NCBI GenBank assembly: GCA_020060775.1
Contig: JAGUZN010000090.1
Coordinates: forward strand, 1 to 62,119
DNA length: 62,119 nt
Source of the DNA: Armatimonadota bacterium
Lineage (GTDB): Bacteria > Armatimonadota > Hebobacteria > CAIYQO01
Reading direction: 5' to 3'
Within the stretch, counting starts at the first letter, position 1, and each line of letters begins with the position of its first letter. Shown here one piece after another: positions 51,181-59,944 of this stretch. The notes under the pieces were generated by a model. The model worked only from the letters and a program-made list of their open reading frames with translations, was not told where the DNA came from and searched no databases. The position numbers and the translations under genes were made by a program.

Positions 51181-54100
51181 ATGAATCTCCGTATCCTCGC
51201 GTTCGTATCTGCTGTACTCATTGGTGTGTTGACCAGCATGGCGTTAGCAGTTGATGCCGGCGGTCCCAAGCGACTATTTTATGCCTCGTTTAACAACTGG
51301 GATACCGTGGCAGATGAGGCTGGCGGCAATCCGAAATCCGACTTCAATGCCAGCCTATTGTTGCGTCAACCCCAAGGCGCCTTTTCTCGCGCCGGTATTC
51401 GCATTGAACCCGGGGAATCGCTCGCGTACGACCTTCCGGGCAATATTGATACGCGGCGAGGCACTATCTCGTTCTGGGTGAAGCCTTTCATGTGGGGCCC
51501 CAACCACTTGAGCAAGCGCATTGTCTTCTTCCGCGTGGATATGGACGACATTCAGGGCTGGTTCTCGATTGCGCGCATGGAAGACAGCATGCTGAAATGG
51601 AGCATGTGGGGCAGGGATGTGATGGGTGGTAACCCCAATGCCGGACAGCAGGCCGTGGCGCGCGTGCCGGACTGGTCGCAGAGCCCCGAATGGCATCGCA
51701 TCGATGCTGTATGGGATTCGATTGACCGCAAAGAGATGGCGATCTATCTCGATGGCAAATTGGAAAATCGGGTTGTGCTGGAGCATCCGATCCCGTTAAG
51801 CACAGCCGGACGTATTCGTCTGATTCCACTTTCTGACTGGGAAGGTGCACCGTTCAATAACACGGGCGAAACCACGTTGATCGACGAAGTGGAAATTTGG
51901 GATCGCCCGCGCCCGGAAGCTGACATCGTGGCGGACTATAACCGCGCCAAAGGCTTAATCCCCACCGACTACTCGCGCCCCGTACTCACCGTGCCGCCCG
52001 CTGCAGAAGCGGTCACTATAGACGGACATTTGCAGGAAACCGCCTGGACGAATGCCTCACGTATCCCCCTGGGGCTTTCTGTCGGTCCAACCGGGCTGGC
52101 GGTGGAAACACGCGCCACTCTTGCGGCCTGTTACGATGCGCGAGCGCTGTACCTTGCCTGGAGCCAAAGACAGGAGGCGCCCGGTGCGTGGCATGCCGCC
52201 TTTGCCGGTGGTGATGGCCGCGTGGTGCAAGTACGCATCAATGTTGACGGTGCGGTGGAAGTCGACGGCGCTACACAGCATGCCGAAGTGCGATCAGCCG
52301 TTGTGCGAGAGCACGAGCTATCGGTCGTCGAAGTGGCGATCCCCTGGGATGTGCTGGGCGTGACTCCCACCGCTGGCAATACTCACGCGGCCGCGTTTAG
52401 TGTGCTGAATGCGAAGCATGCCTCTTGGAATTTAATGCCCACGCTGACCCCTGATGCCAAGCATTTCGGTACGCTGGTGCTGGGCAATAGTGCCGCACAG
52501 CTCGAGGACCGGAGCCAGTGGCAGCTTGGCGTGATGGATTTCACGCTGCGCCTGCCGCAACTCGTTGCCCCGGTCAATGCCACCTTTGAAATTACCAATG
52601 GCGGCGTGGTGGTGGTGAGCGAACGCGCGACGATCACTGTGGGGCAGGGGAGTTGGACGCTCAGGCAGAACCTGCCGGAGGTGCCGTTCGGCATTGCCAA
52701 GATCCGCGTGCAGCAGGATGGGAGCAATACCCCGCTCTTCGCCTATGACCTGCCGATTGCCGTCCAGCCGCCGATGCAGATCGAGTATATCCCTCTGGTG
52801 CGTGAGAACCGCTTCCTCTTCCAGATCGGGTTGAAGGGGTTGCCCGCTAGCTGGCAGTCGGTATTGGGTGCCGGAAAGGCTGAGTTGCACGCCGCATTAC
52901 GCGTGCCGGGTACAAAGACGCCCGCCACTACGTCAATGCGGTTAACCGGGGATTACCAGGAAGTCTCCCTCCCGGTCGATCCCGCCTGGCCGGCGGGCAC
53001 ATACACGCTGGCCCTGCGGTTAACAAATGTGGAGACTAAGCAATCACTGGAATACAGCAAGCAGATTACCAAACCGTCGACCCCCTGGCTCGGTTCGAAC
53101 ATCGGGCTGGATGATGCTGTGGTGCCGAATCCCTGGACGCCGGTGCAGGTGAACGGCGATACGGTGGCCTGCTGGGGACGCGAATATCGCCTGTCCGGCG
53201 CTTTTCTCTCCAGCATGAAAAACCAGGGCAAGGAGATGCTAGCCGCTCCCGTGCGCATGACTTTGACCTCTGGTACCAACCAGAGCTTTCTCGGCATCGG
53301 GCCGGTGACCTGGCAAGCGACGCAGCCTGCGAAAGCACAATTCACCGGGTCCTCGAAGGTGAACGGCCTCGCCATTGACTACAGTGGAACGGTCGAGTTC
53401 GATGGCTTGCTTCTCTCCACACTGACCATCACGCCGCCGGCAGGTGGGGTGCAGGTGGATTCGTTGGTGCTGGAAATCCCGCTCAAGTCGGAATTGGTGC
53501 AGTTGATGCGCAATCCAAAGATGTTCGTTGAGCGCGGCAATCCCTCCACTCTGGTGAAACAGTGGGATGGCAAGAGCATCTACACTTCGCCGTTCAAGCC
53601 CTATCTGTGGGTGGGGAATCTCGACGTCGGGTTTGACTGGCTGTGCGAGAGTGATGTGAATTGGAACTACGCGGAGGGTGCACAGCCGTGCAAGATCCTG
53701 CCGCAAGGCGAGGTGGCCACCCTGCGATTCGAGATTGTTTCGCAACCCGCCATGGTGACGAAGCCGCTCAAATACACGTTTGGCTTTCAGGCTACGCCGG
53801 TGAAGCCGCACCGCGCCGACTGGCGTCGGCTGCGCATGACTGCAGGAGCGCTGTCAGGGGGCAGGGGCGACACCCCGTATGCTAATGCCACTACCGTGGG
53901 GTATGATTATTCCTTCGAATACATCAGTTGGTTCGTGCCACAGGAGTGGCCACGCGACACAATGCAGGAAATTGCCCCGGGGTTCGGCAATCTCGATGTC
54001 AAACTGCGGATGTTCCGCAAGCACGGCATCAAAGGGCTTCCGTACACCTCGGGCATATTGATTGCCGACAATAACCCCGTGTGGGATTTCTTTGTGGGCG

Positions 54101-55104
54101 CCTGGCAGAATAAGCAGGGGCCGATCAGCCGCGGCAACACCGGCGGAGGATACAAAACGCGGCGCGACGGCAAATCCTTCAGCCTCACTGGCGCTGATCC
54201 GGGCTCCTGGTCGCCGTTCCTGGCGTACATGGCGCACCAGCTCCTCGGCGATCCCCAGTTTGCGCCGGATTTAGCGGGTATCTACGTTGATAACACCACT
54301 CCGTATCCGCAGAATAACCCGTATAACGGCAGTGGGTATCGTGATGATGCCTTCGGGCGGTCGGGGTATAGCGTGCCCATCCTCGGGCTGCGCGACCTGG
54401 GCATGCGCCTGCTACGTGTCATTCGTGAGCAGAAGGGACCGGAGGGCATCCTCATCCTGCATGCGCATAATGACCTGATCGTGCCGGTGCATGGATTGGC
54501 GGATTACTTCTTCCCAGGCGAGCAGTATGGCTATCTGATCGCTGACAAACCGTATTTCTACATGGAGGATCTGCCGCTCGAAGTGTTGCGGGCAGAGACG
54601 AATCAGTATGCATACGGGGTGCCACAGTTATTGCTGCACATGTTGCCTTCCGCTATGCCTGGCCCGGTCGTCGATCACGTTTATCCGGTCACCAGGGAAC
54701 GCGGGCCCACCGACAGCCTGATCGCCGTGTGCGCCCTGCATGACATTCCGTTTGCGTTGTTCAGCCTCAATCCGGATGGACTGAAGGAGTATTTCTCGAT
54801 TGTGGATGCGGAAGGGATGGCCGATGCCGAGTTCCTGCCGTACTGGCGTGAGAGCGGTCTGACTACGGAGGATGCCAGGGCGAAGATATCCGGTTACCAA
54901 ACGAAAAACGGCGTGCTGGCCGTCATCGTTAACTTTTCAGCGGAAGATCGTGAGATTGCCGTTGATGTGCGCCCGCCGTACTTTGGCTGGACGAACGCCG
55001 CCGCTGTTGACTTGCGGCGCAAGTCCAATGTGCCGGTACGCGATGGACGCCTGGTTGTGCAGGTGAAAGGACGTAATTACACAATCATTCGCCTGACACC
55101 ATAA
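51181..55104 (+). CDS. Giant secreted LamG / CBM9-like / glycoside-hydrolase-like protein (second of two)
   Basis: The 1307-residue protein repeats the plan of the first giant: signal peptide (about 1-23), LamG-like domain (about 30-245; GTISFWVKPFMWG, EVEIWDRPRP), CBM9-like domain (about 265-430; ITIDGHLQ-type opening, VVEVAIPWDVLG), beta domains to about 640, and a C-terminal catalytic-looking half. Shared text includes PWTPVQVNGDTV here against PWTDVQVNGSTV there, so they are true paralogues of moderate identity. Possible acidic catalytic sites lie around IYVDNTTPYPQNNPY. The start at 51181 has TTGGAGGA upstream. A terminator follows the stop. Confidence 0.82.
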   Translation: MNLRILAFVSAVLIGVLTSMALAVDAGGPKRLFYASFNNWDTVADEAGGNPKSDFNASLLLRQPQGAFSRAGIRIEPGESLAYDLPGNIDTRRGTISFWVKPFMWGPNHLSKRIVFFRVDMDDIQGWFSIARMEDSMLKWSMWGRDVMGGNPNAGQQAVARVPDWSQSPEWHRIDAVWDSIDRKEMAIYLDGKLENRVVLEHPIPLSTAGRIRLIPLSDWEGAPFNNTGETTLIDEVEIWDRPRPEADIVADYNRAKGLIPTDYSRPVLTVPPAAEAVTIDGHLQETAWTNASRIPLGLSVGPTGLAVETRATLAACYDARALYLAWSQRQEAPGAWHAAFAGGDGRVVQVRINVDGAVEVDGATQHAEVRSAVVREHELSVVEVAIPWDVLGVTPTAGNTHAAAFSVLNAKHASWNLMPTLTPDAKHFGTLVLGNSAAQLEDRSQWQLGVMDFTLRLPQLVAPVNATFEITNGGVVVVSERATITVGQGSWTLRQNLPEVPFGIAKIRVQQDGSNTPLFAYDLPIAVQPPMQIEYIPLVRENRFLFQIGLKGLPASWQSVLGAGKAELHAALRVPGTKTPATTSMRLTGDYQEVSLPVDPAWPAGTYTLALRLTNVETKQSLEYSKQITKPSTPWLGSNIGLDDAVVPNPWTPVQVNGDTVACWGREYRLSGAFLSSMKNQGKEMLAAPVRMTLTSGTNQSFLGIGPVTWQATQPAKAQFTGSSKVNGLAIDYSGTVEFDGLLLSTLTITPPAGGVQVDSLVLEIPLKSELVQLMRNPKMFVERGNPSTLVKQWDGKSIYTSPFKPYLWVGNLDVGFDWLCESDVNWNYAEGAQPCKILPQGEVATLRFEIVSQPAMVTKPLKYTFGFQATPVKPHRADWRRLRMTAGALSGGRGDTPYANATTVGYDYSFEYISWFVPQEWPRDTMQEIAPGFGNLDVKLRMFRKHGIKGLPYTSGILIADNNPVWDFFVGAWQNKQGPISRGNTGGGYKTRRDGKSFSLTGADPGSWSPFLAYMAHQLLGDPQFAPDLAGIYVDNTTPYPQNNPYNGSGYRDDAFGRSGYSVPILGLRDLGMRLLRVIREQKGPEGILILHAHNDLIVPVHGLADYFFPGEQYGYLIADKPYFYMEDLPLEVLRAETNQYAYGVPQLLLHMLPSAMPGPVVDHVYPVTRERGPTDSLIAVCALHDIPFALFSLNPDGLKEYFSIVDAEGMADAEFLPYWRESGLTTEDARAKISGYQTKNGVLAVIVNFSAEDREIAVDVRPPYFGWTNAAAVDLRRKSNVPVRDGRLVVQVKGRNYTIIRLTP

Positions 55105-55122
55105 TTCATTCACTCAATGCGA

Positions 55123-55182
55123 TATCCCGCCACCAGGCCCGAACATTTCATAGGGGCGTCAGTGGCGGGATACTTTCTCTCT
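55123..55182 (+). terminator. Terminator of the second giant gene
   Basis: TATCCCGCCAC at 55123-55133 pairs perfectly with GTGGCGGGATA at 55162-55172 around a 28-base loop, followed by the pyrimidine run CTTTCTCTCTT. It begins 18 bases after the stop codon. Confidence 0.65.
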
Positions 55183-55300
55183 TCTCGACTTAACATAACA
55201 TATATTATCAGACGTTAACTCGATCAGCCGGGGGCAGCCGGCCAGGATGACCCCGGGTCAATGCTTGTCGCCTCCCCTGCTTTGCCGGTATCATGTGCGT

Positions 55301-56131
55301 ATGACAGTGGAGCCTGCAGACAGCCGTTATCCCTGCGCCCTGACCATCGCCGGCAGCGACTCCAGTGGCGGCGCGGGCATTCAAGCTGATTTGAAAACGT
55401 TTGCCGCCCATGGCGTGTACGGCGCGTCGGTCATCACCGCCATTACCGCGCAAAATACGTGCAGCGTCCGCGCGATTCACGATATACCGCCGTCGATCAT
55501 TGCCACGCAAATCGACGCCGTGTTGGACGATCTCCCCATCGGCGCCGTAAAGATCGGCATGCTCTCCTCCGCGGCAACGATTCACACCGTGGCCGACCGC
55601 TTGTGCGCGCACTGCGTGAGCCATGTCGTATTGGATCCGGTGATGGTTGCCAAGAGCGGCGATCCCCTGTTGCGCGATGATGCGGTGACGGCATTGCTGC
55701 GATCGTTGTTGCCTCTTGCTACGGTGCTGACGCCTAACCTGCCTGAAGCCGCACGTTTATTGGACTGGCCGGAGATCTGCGATCCGATCACTGCCGGTCA
55801 GGCGTTGCTCGACATGGGGCCAACGTCTGTTCTTATTAAGGGCGGGCATGGCCAGGGCTCTGAGGTGGATGATGTGCTTGTGATGCGTGACGCTGTTCAC
55901 CACATGCGTCACCCGCGCGTCTCCACACCGCATACACACGGAACCGGATGTTCGCTATCATCCGCAATTGCCGCACGCCTTGCCCGGGGACTCCCGATTA
56001 CCGAGGCCGTGTCAGCGGCCGTGAACTGGGTCGCCACCGCGATTGCACGGGCGTGGCCGCTGGGCGCAGGGCATGGCCCCATCCATCATTTCTGGGAGCT
56101 CTGGCCACCGCCGGCATCACGCAAGGAGTGA
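55301..56131 (+). CDS. thiD: ThiD, hydroxymethylpyrimidine/phosphomethylpyrimidine kinase
   Basis: This ribokinase-like enzyme phosphorylates HMP and HMP-P for thiamine synthesis. Its 276 residues show [68 protein letters not shown] and the late [17 protein letters not shown] with the catalytic Asp/Cys region. The start at 55301 is family-like; 18 codons before it are open. No TPP riboswitch motif is seen in the short upstream gap. It is followed at 4 bp by the metallophosphoesterase, so both probably share one transcript. Confidence 0.94.
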   Translation: MTVEPADSRYPCALTIAGSDSSGGAGIQADLKTFAAHGVYGASVITAITAQNTCSVRAIHDIPPSIIATQIDAVLDDLPIGAVKIGMLSSAATIHTVADRLCAHCVSHVVLDPVMVAKSGDPLLRDDAVTALLRSLLPLATVLTPNLPEAARLLDWPEICDPITAGQALLDMGPTSVLIKGGHGQGSEVDDVLVMRDAVHHMRHPRVSTPHTHGTGCSLSSAIAARLARGLPITEAVSAAVNWVATAIARAWPLGAGHGPIHHFWELWPPPASRKE

Positions 56132-56135
56132 CCAC

Positions 56136-57002
56136 ATGGGCATGGAGTCGCCGCTCCCCTACCCCCGTTCGCGCCTACGGCGCCGCGTCTTGCACGCGCT
56201 GCTGTTGATTTCCCTGCTATGCGTGCTCTACGGAGTGTTTGTTGAAACACAATGGGTCGAGGTGACGCGCGTCACCGTGCATCTTCCACGTCTTCCCGCG
56301 GAATTGGACGGCCTGCGGGTGGTACAGATGAGCGACCTTCACTACAACACGCGCTGGAGTGAACGCGCTATTCGCCGCGCCGTGCGCCTTGCCGCCCGCG
56401 AACAACCGGACCTCGTCGTCTTCACCGGAGATTACGTCACGCATTCCTCTCGTGGCGCGGAGCCGTGTGCACGAGTGCTCGGGCAATTGCGCGCACCGCT
56501 GGGGGCGTACGCCGTGCTGGGCAATCACGATTACTGGGGGAGGAAGTCCGATGTGGTCGCGGATGCGCTGACGTCGCACGGCATCCGCGTACTCGCCAAC
56601 GAGTCGGCACCCATCACGGTAAACGGCAAGACGTTGTGGATTGTGGGGGTGGATGATTACTGGAGCCGGAATATGGATCATCGCGCCGCGTTGGGTGGCC
56701 TTCCCGAGGATGATGCGAAAATTGTGTTGCTGCACGAACCGGATTTCGCCGGGCTCACCGCGCAGTATGCGGTTGATCTGCAACTCTCCGGCCATTCCCA
56801 TGGCGGGCAGGGGCGACTGCCATGGATCGGCGCTCTGCACTATCCACCCTTTGCCGGGGGGTATCCCGAAGGTTTGCGGCGAGTTGGCGCGATGCAGGTA
56901 TACACCAATCGCGGCATCGGCACCGTCGGCCTTCCCCTGCGTTTCCTCTGCCGACCGGAAGTGACCGTATTCACCCTGCGATGCGCTCGACACAGCCGCT
57001 GA
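56136..57002 (+). CDS. Membrane-anchored metallophosphoesterase
   Basis: The 288-residue calcineurin-like protein has one N-terminal helix (about residues 17-36) and the five metal motifs: MSDLHYN, VFTGDYV, LGNHDYWG, LLHEPDF and SGHSHGGQ. It resembles the YkuE/YaeI group, which acts on lipid-linked phosphates such as UDP-diacylglucosamine or has unknown substrates. The start at 56136 has AAGGAG seven bases before it. It follows thiD by 4 bp and ends just before the tRNA promoter. Confidence 0.9.
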   Translation: MGMESPLPYPRSRLRRRVLHALLLISLLCVLYGVFVETQWVEVTRVTVHLPRLPAELDGLRVVQMSDLHYNTRWSERAIRRAVRLAAREQPDLVVFTGDYVTHSSRGAEPCARVLGQLRAPLGAYAVLGNHDYWGRKSDVVADALTSHGIRVLANESAPITVNGKTLWIVGVDDYWSRNMDHRAALGGLPEDDAKIVLLHEPDFAGLTAQYAVDLQLSGHSHGGQGRLPWIGALHYPPFAGGYPEGLRRVGAMQVYTNRGIGTVGLPLRFLCRPEVTVFTLRCARHSR

Positions 57003-57008
57003 CGATAT

Positions 57009-57037
57009 TGACACACCGAGCGCGCATCGCTATACTA
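57009..57037 (+). promoter_or_regulatory. Promoter of the tRNA gene
   Basis: TTGACA at 57009-57014 and TATACT at 57032-57037 with a 17-base spacer make the best sigma-70 promoter in the window. The tRNA starts 22 bases after the -10 box. Confidence 0.85.
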
Positions 57038-57058
57038 CATCCTGTTCCGAACAGGTTC

Positions 57059-57133
57059 GGCAGCGTAGCTCAGTGGTAGAGCAAACGGCTCATAATCGTT
57101 AGGTCACTGGTTCGAATCCAGTCGCTGCCACCA
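57059..57133 (+). tRNA. tRNA with anticodon CAT (elongator Met, or Ile2)
   Basis: The acceptor arms GGCAGCG and CGCTGCC pair perfectly, the D arm and T arm (GGTTCGAATCC) are standard, and the anticodon loop CTCATAA carries CAT at 57091-57093. The terminal CCA is encoded (57131-57133). A G1-C72 pair and the anticodon stem AACGG/TCGTT rule out the initiator tRNA. Ile2, whose C is modified to lysidine, cannot be excluded. It serves as the attachment site of the element to its right. Confidence 0.93.
57108..57133 (+). other. Likely left attachment site (tRNA 3' end)
   Basis: The integrase gene starts 116 bases after the tRNA, the standard layout of elements that insert into the 3' end of a tRNA gene and restore it. 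No second copy of this tRNA end is found up to 62119, so the right attachment site lies outside the window. Confidence 0.5.
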
Positions 57134-57248
57134 CCCTACCCCTAGCGGGGTAATTCCCCACACGCACACTAGCCCTAGTGGTTGACGCATTTTCACCCAT
57201 TGCGCATTTTGTGCAAATCGTTTGGTCTAATCGCCGTGCGAATTGCGT

Positions 57249-58163
57249 ATGTCTACCGCTTCTCTACTGCCCACAAGCGGCCTGGTGAATTATTTTCTGA
57301 TTCACTGTTCCGCGCGCAACCTCTCCCCCTTGACGCAAAAATACTACACCGGCCAATTAGCGCACTTGATCGCGGCCCACGGGGATACCCCTGCCGAGCA
57401 CTTGACGGTGCACGACCTGCGCACGCTGGTTGCCTCCCTGCGTGAAAAACGCGGATGGTCTATCGGACAGACCAACCATTTTATTACCAGCTTGAAGGCG
57501 TTCTTCAATTACCTGGAACGCGAGGAACTCACCCCCACGAATCCGGCAGCGCGCCTGGAACGGCTGAAAACGGAGCAGCACCTCCCCGACGTGCTCACGC
57601 GCGAAGAACTCAAATCCCTGCTCGCGGTGATACCATCGGGATTCATCGGCCTACGCAACCGCACGATGATATTTGCCCTGTTGGATACCGGCGTGCGCCT
57701 GCGGGAACTCATGGGGCTGACTCTGCCCGATGTCGATATGAAGACACTGACCCTCAGCGTGTTCGGCAAGGGGCGGAAGGCGCGGCAGGTGCCATTCTCC
57801 CCCACCCTCGCCCGGCTATTGGCGAAATACCTGCCACAGCGAGCGCGTAAGGCCCCGGCGCATGAATACGCCTTATGGATTAGCCGCGAGGGTACCCCGC
57901 TGAATTATTACTATTTACACAACGCATTGCAGGCGTACACCACGACGGCAGAACTCCCCCGGCCTATCTATCCCCACCGATTCCGCCACACCTTTGCGAC
58001 CGAGTATTTACGGAATGGCGGCAGCCCGCAAATGCTACAGCGGATACTCGGCCACACCTCGCAGGCGATGACGCAACGCTATATCCATTTGACGGATACG
58101 GATACGGCGCGCGAGCATCGCACGGCTAGCCCCCTGGAGAATTGGCGGGATTTATGCCGGTAA
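57249..58163 (+). CDS. Tyrosine recombinase / integrase
   Basis: The 304-residue protein has an N-terminal SAM-like core-binding domain (about residues 10-95) and a catalytic domain with the full set of residues: Arg in LLDTGVRLRELMGLTLPDVD, Lys in VFGKGRK, HRFRHTFATEYL (H-x-x-R), LGHTS and the Tyr in MTQRYIHL. It cuts and rejoins DNA through a 3'-phosphotyrosine. It is of the short XerC/D-like form without an arm-binding domain. The ATG at 57249 is used; a TTG at 57243 is in frame. The position next to the tRNA indicates that it drives insertion of the element. Confidence 0.93.
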   Translation: MSTASLLPTSGLVNYFLIHCSARNLSPLTQKYYTGQLAHLIAAHGDTPAEHLTVHDLRTLVASLREKRGWSIGQTNHFITSLKAFFNYLEREELTPTNPAARLERLKTEQHLPDVLTREELKSLLAVIPSGFIGLRNRTMIFALLDTGVRLRELMGLTLPDVDMKTLTLSVFGKGRKARQVPFSPTLARLLAKYLPQRARKAPAHEYALWISREGTPLNYYYLHNALQAYTTTAELPRPIYPHRFRHTFATEYLRNGGSPQMLQRILGHTSQAMTQRYIHLTDTDTAREHRTASPLENWRDLCR

Positions 58164-58187
58164 TTACCATATATTTTATGTTCCTCT

Positions 58188-58207
58188 TTGTAAGACATGT
58201 CTTACAA
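58188..58207. promoter_or_regulatory. 20-bp perfect palindrome, candidate operator
   Basis: The sequence TTGTAAGACATGTCTTACAA is fully symmetric. It lies between the integrase and the excisionase-like gene, 20 bases before the -35 box of the latter. Confidence 0.6.
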
Positions 58208-58227
58208 TACTTGGTTATATAACTGAT

Positions 58228-58267
58228 TTGCAATATATCGATACGTTGTGGTATACTGCTTAGCAGT
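58228..58267 (+). promoter_or_regulatory. Promoter of the excisionase-like gene with overlapping palindrome
   Basis: TTGCAA at 58228-58233 and TATACT at 58252-58257 are 18 bases apart; TGG directly before the -10 makes it an extended type. The palindrome ACTGCT-T-AGCAGT at 58255-58267 overlaps the end of the -10 box and the probable start site, as a repressor site would. Confidence 0.6.
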
Positions 58268-58294
58268 GCAAATCTTTGACCAGGAGTAATCACG

Positions 58295-58498
58295 ATGATA
58301 CACACAACCGTTTTAACGCTACCGGAATATGCAACCGCCATGCGTGTGAGTGAGGCGACGATCTACCGCCTATTGCGCGGCGGGGCAATACCTGGTGCGT
58401 TCAAAGTGGGGCGAGCATGGCGGATTCCCGCCAACGCATTGCCGGATACGACCAGCACCACCAATGGGCAGCAAGGGGAAGGAGGTGATGCGAACTAG
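58295..58498 (+). CDS. AlpA/excisionase-like helix-turn-helix protein
   Basis: The 67-residue protein has the winged-helix text of the excisionase (HTH_17) family: LTLPEYATAMRVSEATIYRLLRGGAIPGAFKVG followed by RAWRIPANAL. Such proteins bend attachment-site DNA during excision or act as regulators of integrase genes. The start at 58295 has CAGGAG eight bases before it. It lies downstream of a promoter with two palindromes, and precedes the replication genes. The last 15 residues are a flexible Gly/Thr/Asn-rich tail. Confidence 0.85.
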   Translation: MIHTTVLTLPEYATAMRVSEATIYRLLRGGAIPGAFKVGRAWRIPANALPDTTSTTNGQQGEGGDAN

Positions 58499-58649
58499 CC
58501 TACAACACTTGCGAGCACCATTTTATATATAGCGTTATGGCGGTTGCTTATCGGGCGCCGCGTACCCGCTTGAAAGAGCGGGCGGACTGTTCGTTATTCG
58601 CGAAATCATTTAACAAAGGGGAGGTTAAAAGGGAAAATGGAAACGATCA

Positions 58650-59828
58650 ATGAACGAAAACCAAGAGAAGAGACCCTGTACCGGCGGGGACCGAGTACAG
58701 GGCACATTTAACGAAATAGCAGCGGGGGCTGACACACCTATTATACCAAATAATAGTACCCCCCCGTTGCGTATTGAGGCAGGAGTGAACTTCACTCCTA
58801 GCACGACTGTTAGCCCGTCTCGGCGGAGAATCTGGACGGCGAGAGAACTTGTCTCAACGGAATTCCCTGCTCCTAAGTGGGCAGTACCTAACCTGATACC
58901 CGAGGGATTAGCTGTGTTGGCGGGAAAGCCAAAGGTAGGCAAATCATGGCTATCTATGTGCCTAGCCTTAAGTGTCGCACATGGCGGCAAAATCCTGGGG
59001 GCAATTCAGGCGGAAGAACCAGGTGATGTGTTATACCTAGCCCTTGAGGATAACGAACGCCGACTTCAAGAGCGCTTACTAACACTTCGGGACAGTATGC
59101 CGGAACGGATGCACCTAGCTATTGGATGGCAACGGGGACAGGACGGAGTGAATGACCTTCACGAGTTCCTAACTAAGCACCCCAACACACGCATGGTGAT
59201 TATTGATACCTGGCAATTATTCCGAGCGCCACAAAGCGGGCGGGGCAAAGTGGATAGCTACGTTGAGTCCTATAGCGAGCTACAGCCATTGCAACAACTC
59301 GCCACGAAGCACCATTGCGCTATTGTTATTGTCACCCATGCGCGAAAGAGCAATATGCATGATACCAATGACTTCCTCGAACAAATTCTAGGCAGTATCG
59401 GTATCGGGGCGGCGGTAGACACAGCACTTGTGTTGTGCCGCAACCGTGGTGAGGCGGATGCTGTCCTTAAGGCAACCGGGCGCGACCTGAAGGAAGAAGT
59501 CGAACTCGCACTATCACGCGATGACCGCTCAGGATGGCAAATTATGGGTAGTGCCGTTGAGTATGCGATGAGTAAGCAACGGCGTGATATTATCCAAGCC
59601 CTGCGAGAGATCGGAGAACCTGCCGGACCTAAGGCCATTGCACAGCATGCAAAGAAATCTGAATCATCCGTTAAATTACTACTGGAAGACATGCTGAAAG
59701 ATGACCAGGTACGCAAGCGGGGCAGAGGTCTCTATATAGTATCAGATACTTTAGATACTATAGATACTTTAGATACCATAGATACTTCGGATACTTTGCC
59801 CTTACTGCCTGATGAAGAGGCGGAATAA
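58650..59828 (+). CDS. RepA-like hexameric helicase (RecA-fold, AAA_25)
   Basis: The 392-residue protein has a ~70-residue N-terminal region, then a RecA-type ATPase with Walker A GKPKVGKSW, a Walker B region MVIIDTWQLF and VIVTHARKS, like RSF1010 RepA and AAA_25 helicases of integrated elements. A winged-helix-like region follows (IIQALREIGEPAGPKAIAQHA). The last part is a striking repeat, DTL-DTI-DTL-DTI-DTS-DTL, encoded by six 9-bp DNA repeats (see the iteron entry). It would unwind DNA at the element's origin for the adjacent primase. The ATG at 58650 lacks a good ribosome-binding site; a 24-codon overlapping frame at 58637 has the better one. Confidence 0.85.
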   Translation: MNENQEKRPCTGGDRVQGTFNEIAAGADTPIIPNNSTPPLRIEAGVNFTPSTTVSPSRRRIWTARELVSTEFPAPKWAVPNLIPEGLAVLAGKPKVGKSWLSMCLALSVAHGGKILGAIQAEEPGDVLYLALEDNERRLQERLLTLRDSMPERMHLAIGWQRGQDGVNDLHEFLTKHPNTRMVIIDTWQLFRAPQSGRGKVDSYVESYSELQPLQQLATKHHCAIVIVTHARKSNMHDTNDFLEQILGSIGIGAAVDTALVLCRNRGEADAVLKATGRDLKEEVELALSRDDRSGWQIMGSAVEYAMSKQRRDIIQALREIGEPAGPKAIAQHAKKSESSVKLLLEDMLKDDQVRKRGRGLYIVSDTLDTIDTLDTIDTSDTLPLLPDEEAE

Positions 59829-59928
59829 TAGTATCCGGCACAGCTAACAAAGTATCCGACAGAACATTAGCAAGATACTTTTCTTTGAGCTTAATAATGC
59901 TTAAAGTATCCGAAGTAACCAAAGTATC
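59738..59928. repeat. Iteron-like array of twelve GATACT cores
   Basis: Six direct copies start at 59745, 59754, 59763, 59772, 59781 and 59790, exactly 9 bp apart, with units such as GATACTTTA and GATACTATA. Inverted copies (AGTATC) lie at 59738, 59830, 59851, 59905 and 59923, three of them as AAAGTATC; a forward GATACTTT lies at 59874. The block spans the 3' end of the helicase gene and the 116-bp gap before the primase. Such clustering next to replication genes is typical of iteron origins, and the coding half imposes a DT-x repeat on the protein. Confidence 0.7.
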
Positions 59929-59944
59929 TACAACAAGGAAAACC

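Noticed and set aside
55183..55300. TPP riboswitch before thiD
   Set aside because: The conserved CTGAGA core is absent and the gap is too short and unstructured.
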